Below, piece after piece: positions 35,088-43,816 of a DNA stretch of 64,000 nucleotides. Under the pieces are notes generated by a model. The model did no database searches, was not told the DNA's origin, and worked only from the letters and a program-made list of their open reading frames with translations. The stretch comes from Arthrobacter_J sp038199985 (GTDB lineage: Bacteria > Actinomycetota > Actinomycetes > Actinomycetales > Micrococcaceae), in the NCBI GenBank assembly GCA_038199985.1, contig JBBPYK010000015.1, positions 1 through 64,000 on the forward strand, read 5' to 3'. The position numbers were made by a program, and so were the translations under genes. Within the stretch, counting starts at the first letter, position 1. Each line of letters begins with the position of its first letter.

Positions 35088-35636
35088 ATGGGTATGACTA
35101 TTTTCACCATCGGCCACGGCACCTACACTCCCGTTGAGCTCACCCAGCTCCTCCAGGGCGCAGGAGTGCAAACACTGGTAGATGTCCGCAGATATCCGGG
35201 CAGCCGCAAACACCCCGAAATGGGGCGTGACGCACTGGAACAGTGGATCCCGCAAGATGCTGGGATCAGCTACCAGTGGGCGGAGCACCTCGGAGGTCGC
35301 CGGCACATCCCAGCAGGGCAGCCACAGCCCGACTCCTGGTGGCGCGTGGAAGCGTTTCGCGCCTATTCGGCCTACACCAGAACCCGTGAGTTCGGAGACG
35401 GTATCAAGGCCCTGCTCGACACCGCAGCGGAAGCTCCGACGTCGATCATGTGCAGTGAAACAGTGTGGTGGAGGTGTCACCGCCGCATCATCTCAGACGT
35501 CCTCACCCTGAAGTACGACGTCGATGTTCGCCACCTCATGCCGGGCGGCAAGATCACGGAGCATCCTCTAGCCGCAGGAGCTCAGCAAAGGGGCAACGGC
35601 ACCATTTTCTGGGACGCTGAGGAGAGCGAGAAATAA
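35088..35636 (+). CDS. DUF488 family protein
   Basis: The 182-residue protein has the DUF488 hallmarks TIGHGTYTPVELTQLLQGAGVQTLVDVRRYPGSRKHPEM near the start and a conserved MCSETVWWRCHRRIISDVL segment with two cysteines near the C-terminus. The molecular function of the family is not known. The in-frame TTG at 35064 lies within the cspA terminator and is rejected as start; ATG 35088 follows a -10-like element directly. Confidence 0.85.
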   Translation: MGMTIFTIGHGTYTPVELTQLLQGAGVQTLVDVRRYPGSRKHPEMGRDALEQWIPQDAGISYQWAEHLGGRRHIPAGQPQPDSWWRVEAFRAYSAYTRTREFGDGIKALLDTAAEAPTSIMCSETVWWRCHRRIISDVLTLKYDVDVRHLMPGGKITEHPLAAGAQQRGNGTIFWDAEESEK

Positions 35637-35725
35637 CTACGCGGCCGTCGTCGTTCTCATTGGTGAACCCAGGCAACCATTTGGCTGTCGGGTCTGAGTA
35701 TTCTCCGTTGTGAAAGGCCCCGCGC

Positions 35726-36712
35726 ATGAGCACCCCCTTGTCCATCCTTGATCTGGCGACTATTGGCGACGGAGAAACGGCGGCGGAGAGCTTTGCCGCC
35801 AGCGTGACTCTGGCGCAGCAGGCCGAGAAGTGGGGCTATCGCCGGATCTGGTACGCGGAGCACCACAACATGCCGACCATCGCCTCGTCGGCGACGAGCG
35901 TGCTCATTGCCCATGTGGCTGCTCACACAAAATCCATCCGTCTTGGTTCTGGTGGCGTCATGCTGCCCAACCATTCTCCGCTGACGATCGCCGAACAGTT
36001 CGGCACGCTTGAAACTCTGCATCCCCACCGGATCGATCTGGGCCTCGGACGCGCTCCGGGTAGCGACCAGAACACCATGCGGGCGCTGCGCCGTGATGCC
36101 GCGTCCGCTGAAAGCTTTCCGCAGGACGTGCAGGAACTGCAGGGCTACCTCGCGGGCAATACGCTCATTCCTGGCGTCAATGCCACCCCGGGGTACGGAA
36201 CCAACGTGCCCCTGTACATTCTGGGATCCTCCTTATTCGGGGCAAAGCTTGCGGCGGCGCTTGGCCTGCCGTACTCGTTCGCTTCACACTTCGCTCCGCA
36301 GGCACTTCAGGACGCAGTGCGGATCTACCGTCGTGACTTCAAACCCTCAGACCAGTTGAAGAAGCCGCACGTCATTGCTGGCGTGAACGTTATGGTGGCC
36401 GATACTGCCGATGAAGCGCAACAGCATTTCGATGATGCTGTACGACGCCGCGTGGTGCAGATGCTCGGGCGTGGTCGGACGTTCACACCGGAGGAAACTG
36501 ACATGTTGCTCGAGTCACCTGCCGGGCAGAACCTGATGCAGATGGTGAAGTTCTCGGCGGTGGGAACTCCGCAGACGGTCCGGGATTACCTGGACTGGTT
36601 CACGGATCATGCGGACGCGGACGAACTCATTGTCGCCACCCAGGCGTCCACGCTGGAGGCACGGCTTCATTCATTTGAGCTGCTCTCCGAAGTCAGTGGT
36701 CTTGTTCGTTAG
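35726..36712 (+). CDS. LLM-class flavin-dependent oxidoreductase (luciferase-like)
   Basis: The 328-residue protein belongs to the bacterial luciferase-like superfamily, which uses FMNH2 or F420. It has LSILDLATIGDGETAAESFAASVTLAQQAEKWGYRRIWYAEHHNMPTIASSATSVL, the RLGSGGVMLPNHSPL strand and RIDLGLGRAPGSD. These match the MsnO8-type LLM oxidoreductase subgroup. AAAGG precedes the ATG. The substrate is unknown. Confidence 0.9.
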   Translation: MSTPLSILDLATIGDGETAAESFAASVTLAQQAEKWGYRRIWYAEHHNMPTIASSATSVLIAHVAAHTKSIRLGSGGVMLPNHSPLTIAEQFGTLETLHPHRIDLGLGRAPGSDQNTMRALRRDAASAESFPQDVQELQGYLAGNTLIPGVNATPGYGTNVPLYILGSSLFGAKLAAALGLPYSFASHFAPQALQDAVRIYRRDFKPSDQLKKPHVIAGVNVMVADTADEAQQHFDDAVRRRVVQMLGRGRTFTPEETDMLLESPAGQNLMQMVKFSAVGTPQTVRDYLDWFTDHADADELIVATQASTLEARLHSFELLSEVSGLVR

Positions 36713-36783
36713 CTCGTCCCCTCTCGATCCCGGAGCGGTTTAGTGCTATTCCTTGAGGTAGGACACCCCATGAAGGAGTAACG

Positions 36784-37101
36784 ATGACCAATCTTGGCGA
36801 CGAAGCGCGCACCCTCAACGAATGGAGCCTACAGCTGACGCAGGCCCTGCAGATCCTTGATCTGGAGGTCGATCAGGAGCGGATCGTGCAGCTGGCGCGT
36901 GAAACGGCCGACGCCGTCTCGCCGTCGGCCGGCGCCGTCAGCGCCTTTCTGGTTGGCTACGCTGCCGGCAGCAAGGACACCCGTGGACGTAAAGGTTCCG
37001 CGGACGCGGTTGAGTCAGCAGCCGACGTCGTCATGCAGGTTTGTGCAAAGGGCGTGGCAGATGGTCCCGACAAGAACGGTTGGGCCAAGACCGGTCAGTA
37101 A
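36784..37101 (+). CDS. DUF6457 domain protein, molybdenum-cofactor context
   Basis: The 105-residue protein starts TNLGDEARTLNEWSLQLTQALQILDLEVDQERIVQLARETADAV and has the SPSAGAVSAFLVGYAAG motif of DUF6457, a small helical domain often fused to or next to MobA-type molybdopterin nucleotidyltransferases in actinobacteria. AAGGAG lies five bases before the ATG. It converges with the FdhF/YdeP molybdoenzyme gene 34 bases away, which supports a molybdenum-cofactor link. Confidence 0.85.
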   Translation: MTNLGDEARTLNEWSLQLTQALQILDLEVDQERIVQLARETADAVSPSAGAVSAFLVGYAAGSKDTRGRKGSADAVESAADVVMQVCAKGVADGPDKNGWAKTGQ

Positions 37102-37135
37102 GCCAGTCTTGGCGCGGCCGGAAGCGTCAAACGCG

Positions 37136-39433
37136 TTAGCTGGCGGCGGACTCCAACCGTACGATGACTGCCTTGGAGACCGGGGTATTGCTGCCTTCGG
37201 CCACTTCGTCCAGGGGCACCAGCACGTTGGCCTCCGGATAGTACGCCGCAGCGCAGCCCTTGGGCGTCGGGTAGGACACCAACCGGTACCCCCGCAGCAC
37301 TCGATCCACGCCGTCGTGATATTCACCGCGTACGTCCACGAGCTGTCCATCGGTCAGCCCGAGCTCTGCGATGTCCTCTGGACTCACGAACACCACATGA
37401 CGGCCGTTGCGAATGCCGCGGTACCGATCGTTGTGGCCATAAATGGTGGTGTTGAACTGGTCGTGCGATCGAAGAGTCTGCAGGATCAGAGTGCCCGCCG
37501 GGCGTTCCACGTGCTCCAGCGCATTGACGGTCAGTATGGCCTTGCCCGTCGGTGTGTTGAACGTCCGTGAATCACGCGGCCCATTGGGCAGTACAAACCC
37601 GCCTTCCTGCCTAATTTTCTCGTTATAGTTCTCGCAGCCATCGACCACTCCAGCGATGTGATCGCGGATGAGGTCGTAGTTGTTCTCGAAGCCCGCCCAA
37701 TCCACGGAGACCTTCTCACCCAGAACGGTGCGCGCCAGCCGGCTGACGATGGCCACCTCGGAGAGCAGATTCTCAGCCACCGGTTCCACTTTGCCCCACG
37801 AAGGATGCACTGCGCAGACTGTGTCCTCTACCGAAACGAACTGCGTTCCACTGGCCTGCCGGTCAATTTCGGTGCGGCCCATGGTGGGCAGAATCAGCGC
37901 TTCACGCCCGACGACGGCGTGTGATCGATTGAGTTTTGTGGAGATCTGGACCGTCATATCGAGGCTGCTCATGGCTGCCTCTGCCGCAACTGTGTCAGAG
38001 ATTGCCGCTACCAGGTTCCCACCGAGCGCGGTAAAGACCTTGATGTCGCCGTCGCGCATTCCGCGGATGGTTTCGACGGCGTCGGCGCCGTGCTCCCGGG
38101 GTGGGTTGAACCCGAATTCGCGTTCCAGAGCATCGAGGAACGACGGCGGCATCTGTTCCCAGATGCCCATGGTGCGATCGCCCTGAACGTTGCTGTGGCC
38201 GCGGATGGGTGAGGCACCGGCTCCGGGTTTGCCGATGTTGCCGCGCAGCAACAGAAGGTTCATGATCTCCTTGATCGTGGCCACACCCTTTTTCTGCTGG
38301 GTAATGCCCATGGCCCAGGTGATGATGACTTTGTCTGCGCGGAGATAGCGTTCGGCGAGTTCGTCGATTTCGCTGCTGGTTAGACCAGTGGCCTCCAGGA
38401 CGGCGCCTTCATCGAGGTGGGCCAGGTGCTCGCGGAGGTCATCGAGTCCCTGGCAGTGTTCGTTGAGGAAGTCGTGGTCCAGTACGGTGCCCGGGTTGGC
38501 TGCCTCGGCGTCGAGCACGCGCTTGGAGATGGCCTGCAGCAGGGCCATGTCTCCGCTGAGCCGGATCTGCAGGAACTGATCGGCAATCTCTGTGCCCCGA
38601 CCTACTACGCCACTGACGCGCTGTGGGTTTTTGTACCGCTTGAGTCCGGCTTCAGGCAGTGGGTTGACTGCCACGATCTCGGCGCCGGCATCCTTGGCTT
38701 CCTCGAGTGCGGTGAGCATACGGGGGTGGTTCGTGCCAGGGTTCTGCCCCATGAGAATAATGAGGTCGGCTTGAGCAAAGTCGTCGTAGGTGATCGTTGC
38801 TTTGCCAATACCGATAGTTTGCCCCATGGCCCAGCCGGAGGATTCGTGGCACATGTTGGAGCAGTCTGGCAGGTTGTTGGTGCCGAAGGCGCGGACGAAC
38901 AGTTGGTAGGCGAATGCGGCCTCGTTGGACGTGCGACCGCTGGTGTAGAACGCTGACTGATCAGGTGAATCCAGGCTGTTGAGCTTCTGCGCAATGATGG
39001 AGAACGCACGGTCCCAGCTCACCGGACGGTAGTGGTCTTCGCCAGCTGGTTTGTAGACGGGTTCGGTGAGGCGACCCTGCATGCCCAGCCAGTATTCACT
39101 GCGGGTCAGCAGGTCGGTGACGGAGTGTTCGGTCCAGAACTCGGACGTGACGACAACGGGGGTGGCTTCCCAGGTGACAGCTTTGGCCCCGTTTTCGCAG
39201 AATTCAAAGGTCTTGCGGTGGTTGGGATCCGGCCACGCGCAACTCATGCAGTCGAAGCCATCTTTCTGGTTCAACGCAAGCAAAGTCTTGGCGGTGCGCG
39301 TCACGCCCATGTTCTCGAGCGCAGGCTTCAGGGAGTGAACAACGCCGGGAATGCCAGCAGCCCAGTCCTTGGCTTCGCCGACGTCGGGACTGTTTTCGTC
39401 GACGTCCTCCACTGGGGGATTACTACGAGTCAT
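37136..39433 (-). CDS. FdhF/YdeP-family molybdopterin oxidoreductase
   Basis: The 765-residue protein is a formate dehydrogenase H-like molybdoenzyme. It has DGFDCMSCAWPDP with Cys62 and Cys65 plus Cys79, the metal-ligand region DCSNMCHESSGWAMG with a cysteine, not selenocysteine, the LIILMGQNPGTNHPRM strand and a C-terminal molydop-binding domain (LRSHDQFNTTIYGHNDRYRG). This matches the YdeP branch, whose in vivo substrate is uncertain. I start at ATG 39433, with GAAGGAAGG upstream; the frame extends further upstream through a hairpin without domain match. FdhD at 2.8 kb is the likely maturation factor. Confidence 0.92.
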   Translation of the reverse strand: MTRSNPPVEDVDENSPDVGEAKDWAAGIPGVVHSLKPALENMGVTRTAKTLLALNQKDGFDCMSCAWPDPNHRKTFEFCENGAKAVTWEATPVVVTSEFWTEHSVTDLLTRSEYWLGMQGRLTEPVYKPAGEDHYRPVSWDRAFSIIAQKLNSLDSPDQSAFYTSGRTSNEAAFAYQLFVRAFGTNNLPDCSNMCHESSGWAMGQTIGIGKATITYDDFAQADLIILMGQNPGTNHPRMLTALEEAKDAGAEIVAVNPLPEAGLKRYKNPQRVSGVVGRGTEIADQFLQIRLSGDMALLQAISKRVLDAEAANPGTVLDHDFLNEHCQGLDDLREHLAHLDEGAVLEATGLTSSEIDELAERYLRADKVIITWAMGITQQKKGVATIKEIMNLLLLRGNIGKPGAGASPIRGHSNVQGDRTMGIWEQMPPSFLDALEREFGFNPPREHGADAVETIRGMRDGDIKVFTALGGNLVAAISDTVAAEAAMSSLDMTVQISTKLNRSHAVVGREALILPTMGRTEIDRQASGTQFVSVEDTVCAVHPSWGKVEPVAENLLSEVAIVSRLARTVLGEKVSVDWAGFENNYDLIRDHIAGVVDGCENYNEKIRQEGGFVLPNGPRDSRTFNTPTGKAILTVNALEHVERPAGTLILQTLRSHDQFNTTIYGHNDRYRGIRNGRHVVFVSPEDIAELGLTDGQLVDVRGEYHDGVDRVLRGYRLVSYPTPKGCAAAYYPEANVLVPLDEVAEGSNTPVSKAVIVRLESAAS

Positions 39434-39490
39434 TGCGGACCTTCCTTCACCTGGTGTCACGACCTCCACCCAGTATCCCAGTCGTGGCCC

Positions 39491-39536
39491 AGAAGGAAAG
39501 GTACCCCGGCGAATCGCCGAAGGTACCTTTCCTTCT
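39491..39536 (-). terminator. Long hairpin at the end of the old yellow enzyme gene
   Basis: AGAAGGAAAGGTACC (39491-39505) is perfectly inverted at GGTACCTTTCCTTCT (39522-39536). The centre adds CGGC/GCCG around GAATC. The stop codon of the minus-strand flavoenzyme gene lies in the outer arm. It probably ends that transcript ahead of the FdhF/YdeP gene. Confidence 0.75.
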
Positions 39537-40602
39537 AGAGGGCTGGATAGTCCGTGTAGCCGGTGGCTCCCGGGGTGTAGAAAGTGGAAGGATCCGGTGT
39601 GTTCAGCGGCAGGTCTTCCTGCCAACGGTGAGCCAAATCCGGATTGGCGATGGCCGCACGGCCCACAACGACGGCGTCGGCTAGCCCGTCATCGAGAATA
39701 GCGAACGCTTCTTCTCGGTTGGTAATGACCTTGAACCCGCTGTTGACCATGACGGGGCCACGGAATCGTTGGCGCAGGTCCTGCACCAGGGGCGCTGAGG
39801 GCTGCCCAAAAAGAATGCTGAGGTAGGCAAGGTTCAGCGGTGCACTGGCATCGATCAAGGCCCCGTACGTTTCCCGAACGTCTGCTTCGTCTAGCTCCAG
39901 AGTGCTCTGGACGTTGTGTTCGGGGGAGATACGCAATCCCACGCGTTCGGCGCCGATGGCTGCGGCCACGGCTTCGACGACCTCGATGACAAAGCGCGCC
40001 CTGTTCTGGGGCGAACCGCCATAGTTGTCCTCGCGCACATTGGTGCTGGCGGAGAGGAACTCATGCAGCAGGTAGCCGTTGGCGCCGTGGAGTTCCACAC
40101 CGTCCAGCCCTGCCTCGATAGCATTTTTTGAGCCCTGCACGAACTCGTCAATGATGCCGGGCAGCTCCTCCTCGGTGAGCGCGTGCGGGATGGGAAACGG
40201 CTGTTTGCCCTTGTACGTGCGGGTTTGGCCCTCGACGGCGATGGCGCTTGGTGCAACTACTTGGTGCCCGCTGTTGGTGTCCGGGTGGGTGACGCGCCCG
40301 GCATGCATGACCTGCGCGAATACTCGGCCGCCGGCGTCGTGCACGGCGTCTGCAACGTTCCGCCAGCCGTCGATCTGTTCCTGAGTAGCCAGACCGGGCT
40401 GGCCGGGGAATCCCTGCCCTGCTTTGCTGGGGTAGGTACCTTCGGTGACCAACAGTCCTAACGACGCGCGCTGCGCGTAGTGCTCAACGTTGAGGGGGTT
40501 GGGGACGCCGTCGGCACCGGAACGGCAACGGGTCAGCGGGGCCATGATGATTCGGTTTGGCAACTCGAGGCTGCCGAGGGTCATGGGGGAGTAAAGCTTC
40601 AA
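39535..40602 (-). CDS. Old yellow enzyme family alkene reductase
   Basis: The 355-residue FMN enzyme reduces activated C=C bonds with NAD(P)H. It has the OYE motifs LPNRIIMAPLTRCRS, VFAQVMHAGRVTHP, GVELHGANGYLLHEFLSASTNVREDNYGGS and the FMN phosphate site (GLADAVVVGRAAIANPDL). The best start is TTG 40602, which gives MKLYSPMTLGSLELPNR, the usual OYE N-terminus, with GAGAAGGG upstream; longer frames add unrelated sequence. It is divergent from an ABM monooxygenase gene. Confidence 0.93.
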   Translation of the reverse strand: MKLYSPMTLGSLELPNRIIMAPLTRCRSGADGVPNPLNVEHYAQRASLGLLVTEGTYPSKAGQGFPGQPGLATQEQIDGWRNVADAVHDAGGRVFAQVMHAGRVTHPDTNSGHQVVAPSAIAVEGQTRTYKGKQPFPIPHALTEEELPGIIDEFVQGSKNAIEAGLDGVELHGANGYLLHEFLSASTNVREDNYGGSPQNRARFVIEVVEAVAAAIGAERVGLRISPEHNVQSTLELDEADVRETYGALIDASAPLNLAYLSILFGQPSAPLVQDLRQRFRGPVMVNSGFKVITNREEAFAILDDGLADAVVVGRAAIANPDLAHRWQEDLPLNTPDPSTFYTPGATGYTDYPAL

Positions 40603-40723
40603 GGACGTGCCCTTCTCGACGAACTGCGGAACTCTTTTCACAGGTGGCAACCGGTGGGAGCGGCACAGTATTCCGGTGCTCAACGCACCCCATGAAGCCC
40701 GGCATCGATGATTGAATGGGGCC

Positions 40724-41044
40724 ATGATCTTCATTGTGGTGAAATTCAACGTCAAGCCCGAATGGTCCGAGAAGTGGCTGGATCTGACCAAGGACTTCAC
40801 GGAGGCAACTCGTCAAGAACCGGGAAACCTGTGGTTCGATTGGTCGCGCAGCGTCGAGAACCCCAACGAATATGTGCTGGTGGAAGCCTTCACAGACGAC
40901 GCCGCTGAGGCGCACGTCAACAGCGAACACTTCAGCGCAGCGATGCAGACCATGCCGCAGGCCCTCGTGGAAACGCCGCACATCATCAGCGAAAAGCTCG
41001 ACGCCGACGGCTGGGGCCTGATGGGCGAACTGTCCGTGAAGTAA
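40724..41044 (+). CDS. ABM-domain monooxygenase (YgiN/HmoA-like)
   Basis: The 106-residue protein is a single antibiotic-biosynthesis-monooxygenase domain (IFIVVKFNVKPEWSEKWLDLTKDFTEATRQEPGNLWFDWSRSVENPNEYVLVEAFTD). Small members act as quinol or heme monooxygenases or as dimeric binding domains. It is divergent from the old yellow enzyme gene. The ATG at 40724 follows a GGGG run; an in-frame TTG at 40712 is possible. Confidence 0.85.
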   Translation: MIFIVVKFNVKPEWSEKWLDLTKDFTEATRQEPGNLWFDWSRSVENPNEYVLVEAFTDDAAEAHVNSEHFSAAMQTMPQALVETPHIISEKLDADGWGLMGELSVK

Positions 41045-41066
41045 AAATTTTCCTCACCCCATGCCG

Positions 41067-41095
41067 TTGAGGTGCCGCCAACGCGGCCATACACT
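41067..41095 (+). promoter_or_regulatory. Candidate promoter of sdhCAB
   Basis: TTGAGG (41067-41072) and TACACT (41090-41095) are separated by 17 bases, the optimal spacing for a primary sigma factor. The leader would be about 50 bases. Confidence 0.6.
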
Positions 41096-41150
41096 CTAAC
41101 CAAGATTGTAACGACGCCAACCTACTCAGAGCACTGGAAAGTTGAGCGAA

Positions 41151-41873
41151 ATGACGGTTAGGACTTCAGCTGGTCACCGGAACAAGGCCGTCGGTTCCTC
41201 GGTAGTGCTGCACGCGGTCATGGCCGTTGGTGGGCTGATCATGATGCTGTTCCTGATCGCGCATATGTACGGAAATTTGAAAATCTTCGCTGGGCAAGAG
41301 GCCTTCGACGGCTATTCGGCCTACCTGCGCACGATCCTCGAACCCCTGCTGCCCTATGCGGGAGCCCTGTGGATCCTGCGCGTCGTCCTGCTAATTAGCG
41401 TCGGAGCGCATATCTGGGCTGCGTTTGTGCTCTGGCACCGGTCCCGCGCGGCGACCGCGGGTGGTGGCGGTTGGCGTTACCAGACCAAGCAGAATCGGCG
41501 GGGTGTGCAGCGAACCTATGCCTCGTTCACCATGCGGTGGGGCGGTGTGACGATCGGGCTTTTTGTTATCTATCACCTATTACACCTGAGCGTGAATTAC
41601 ATCCACCCGGGTGGGGCATCGGAGAGTCCCTATGATCGCATGATCAACGGTTTTTCAATCTGGTGGGTGGTGCTCTCCTATGTCATTGCTCTCGCCGCTC
41701 TGGGCTTTCATCTGCGGCACGGCATCTGGAGCGCCTTCGCTTCATTGGGCGCGAACACCAGTGTTGCCGTGCGTCGCCGGCTCAATGGGTTGGCGTATGT
41801 GGTCACCTTCGTGATCATCGCCGGTTTCCTCGTGCCGCCACTGAGCATCTTGATCGGATGGGTAGGACCATGA
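41151..41873 (+). CDS. sdhC: Succinate dehydrogenase cytochrome b subunit
   Basis: The protein of about 240 residues has five membrane helices and heme-ligand histidines in LIAHMYGNLKIF, IYHLLHLSVNYIHP and FHLRHGIWSAF, as in the single-anchor cytochrome b of Bacillus- and Wolinella-type complex II. I start at ATG 41151, ten bases after GGAAAG; TTG 41142 is also in frame. Its stop overlaps the sdhA start. With sdhA and sdhB it forms complex II, oxidising succinate to fumarate and passing electrons to quinone. Confidence 0.93.
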   Translation: MTVRTSAGHRNKAVGSSVVLHAVMAVGGLIMMLFLIAHMYGNLKIFAGQEAFDGYSAYLRTILEPLLPYAGALWILRVVLLISVGAHIWAAFVLWHRSRAATAGGGGWRYQTKQNRRGVQRTYASFTMRWGGVTIGLFVIYHLLHLSVNYIHPGGASESPYDRMINGFSIWWVVLSYVIALAALGFHLRHGIWSAFASLGANTSVAVRRRLNGLAYVVTFVIIAGFLVPPLSILIGWVGP

Positions 41874-43816
41874 TGAACGACTTCTTTACTGACGGCGATC
41901 CGCTGCAGGACACCAAGGATCCCGGCGGTCCACTCACGGAGCGCTGGGACAAACGCCGATTCGAAGCCAAGCTGATCAGTCCTGCCAACCGGCGCAAGAC
42001 GTCGGTCATCGTCATCGGCACGGGATTGGCCGGTGGCTCCGCGGCGGCCACTCTCGGCGAAGCAGGCTACAAGGTCAAGGTTTTCTGCTATCAGGACAGT
42101 GCCCGCCGGGCGCACAGCATCGCCGCCCAGGGCGGGATCAATGCAGCAAAGGACTACCGCAACGACGGGGATAGCATCCAACGGCTGTTCTACGACACAG
42201 CCAAGGGTGGGGACTACCGCTCGCGTGAATCCAATGTCTACCGGCTCGCGCAGGTCAGTTCGGCGATCATCGACCAGGCCGTGGCTCAGGGCGTGCCCTT
42301 CGCGCGGGAGTACGGTGGACTGCTGGATACTCGGTCCTTCGGCGGAGTGCAGGTGTCCCGGACGTTCTATGCGCGCGGACAAACTGGCCAGCAACTACTG
42401 CTCGGCGCCTACCAGGCACTGGAGCGCCAGGTTGGAGCAGGGTCCGTGGAACTGAACACCCGGCACGAGATGCTGGACCTCATCGTCATCGACGGCAAGG
42501 CGCGCGGTGTAGTGGTGCGCGACATGGTCACCGGGGAGTTCGAAACGCATCTGGCCGACGCCGTCGTGCTCGCCAGTGGCGGCTACGGCAACGTCTACTA
42601 CCTTTCCACCAATGCTATGGGCTGCAATGTGACCGCCTCCTGGCGTGCCCACCGCAAGGGGGCCTATTTCGCAAATCCCTGTTATACGCAGATCCATCCC
42701 ACCTGCATCCCCGTCAGTGGAGACCACCAGTCCAAACTCACCTTGATGAGTGAGTCCCTGCGCAATGACGGACGGATCTGGGTGCCTGACAAAGCAGGTG
42801 ATGACCGGGTGCCCGCTGATATCCCTGAATCTGAGCGGGATTACTACCTGGAGCGGGCCTACCCGGCTTTTGGCAACCTCGTACCCCGCGACGTGGCTTC
42901 GAGAGCCGCGAAGAAACAGTGTGACGAAGGGCGGGGTGTGGGTCCGGGCGGACTCGGGGTCTACCTGGACTTCGCGGATGCCATCAAGCGCCTGGGCCGG
43001 GACGTCATCGAGGAGAAGTACGGCAACCTCTTCGACATGTACGCGAAGATCACCGACGAGGATCCCTACCAGACCCCAATGCGCATCTATCCGGCCATCC
43101 ACTACACAATGGGTGGTCTGTGGGTGGACTACGACCTGCAGAGCTCGATCCCCGGCCTCTTCGTGATCGGCGAGGCGAACTTCTCCGACCATGGCGCCAA
43201 CCGGCTCGGTGCCAGTGCGCTGATGCAGGGCTTGGCGGATGGTTACTTCGTCTTGCCCGGGACCATCAACGATTATCTGGCCCGCAATCCGCTGCCCGAG
43301 GACGTGGATGCCAACCATCCCGCTGTCGTTGAGACTACTGAAGCGGTGCGCGAGCGTACGGCGCGGTTGCTGGCGATCAACGGAAGTCGCTCTGTGGATT
43401 CTTTCCATAAGGAGCTCGGGGCCATTGTGTGGGAATACTGCGGTATGGAACGCAACGCTGAAGGACTCACCCACGCTATCCAGCAGATCCGTGCTCTGCG
43501 CGACGGCTTCTGGTCGGATGTGAAGGTCACTGGGGTCAACGAGGAACTGAACCAGTCCCTGGAGCGCGCCGGCCGGGTCGCGGACTTCTTCGAACTCGCC
43601 GAGCTGATGTGCATTGATGCGCTGCATCGCGAGGAATCCTGCGGGGCGCACTTCCGCACCGAAAGCCAAACGGAAGGCGGTGAGGCTCTGAGGCAGGACG
43701 AGGAGTTTTCCTATGTCGCCGCGTGGGAATTTGGCGGTGACGGCCAACCTCCGCTGCTGCATCGCGAAGATCTGGTCTTCGAGAACATCAAGGTTCAGCA
43801 AAGGAGCTACACATGA
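41870..43816 (+). CDS. sdhA: Succinate dehydrogenase/fumarate reductase flavoprotein subunit
   Basis: The flavoprotein of 648 residues has the FAD motif VIVIGTGLAGGSAAATLGEAGYKV, the covalent-FAD histidine in RRAHSIAAQGGINAAKDY, substrate-site residues in HPTCIPVSGDHQ and the C-terminal IHYTMGGLWVDY and GEANFSDHGANRLGASALMQGLADGYF. The start is ATG 41870 or the next codon, 41873, which has the better spacing to AGGA; both overlap the sdhC stop. The class is the non-classical (Bacillus/epsilon) SdhA, not the E. coli type. Confidence 0.95.
   Translation: MMNDFFTDGDPLQDTKDPGGPLTERWDKRRFEAKLISPANRRKTSVIVIGTGLAGGSAAATLGEAGYKVKVFCYQDSARRAHSIAAQGGINAAKDYRNDGDSIQRLFYDTAKGGDYRSRESNVYRLAQVSSAIIDQAVAQGVPFAREYGGLLDTRSFGGVQVSRTFYARGQTGQQLLLGAYQALERQVGAGSVELNTRHEMLDLIVIDGKARGVVVRDMVTGEFETHLADAVVLASGGYGNVYYLSTNAMGCNVTASWRAHRKGAYFANPCYTQIHPTCIPVSGDHQSKLTLMSESLRNDGRIWVPDKAGDDRVPADIPESERDYYLERAYPAFGNLVPRDVASRAAKKQCDEGRGVGPGGLGVYLDFADAIKRLGRDVIEEKYGNLFDMYAKITDEDPYQTPMRIYPAIHYTMGGLWVDYDLQSSIPGLFVIGEANFSDHGANRLGASALMQGLADGYFVLPGTINDYLARNPLPEDVDANHPAVVETTEAVRERTARLLAINGSRSVDSFHKELGAIVWEYCGMERNAEGLTHAIQQIRALRDGFWSDVKVTGVNEELNQSLERAGRVADFFELAELMCIDALHREESCGAHFRTESQTEGGEALRQDEEFSYVAAWEFGGDGQPPLLHREDLVFENIKVQQRSYT

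Noticed and set aside
39434..39625. A 64-residue N-terminal extension of the FdhF/YdeP gene
   Set aside because: It reads through a long hairpin, and the ATG at 39433 has a good ribosome site and the normal family start.
41663..41869. A longer start for SdhA inside sdhC
   Set aside because: The extra residues have no match to flavoproteins, and the overlap ATGATG with AGGA at 41864 gives a normal start.
42395..43801. A 468-codon open frame on the minus strand across sdhA
   Set aside because: The sense strand encodes a complete SdhA; the antisense product has no recognisable domain.
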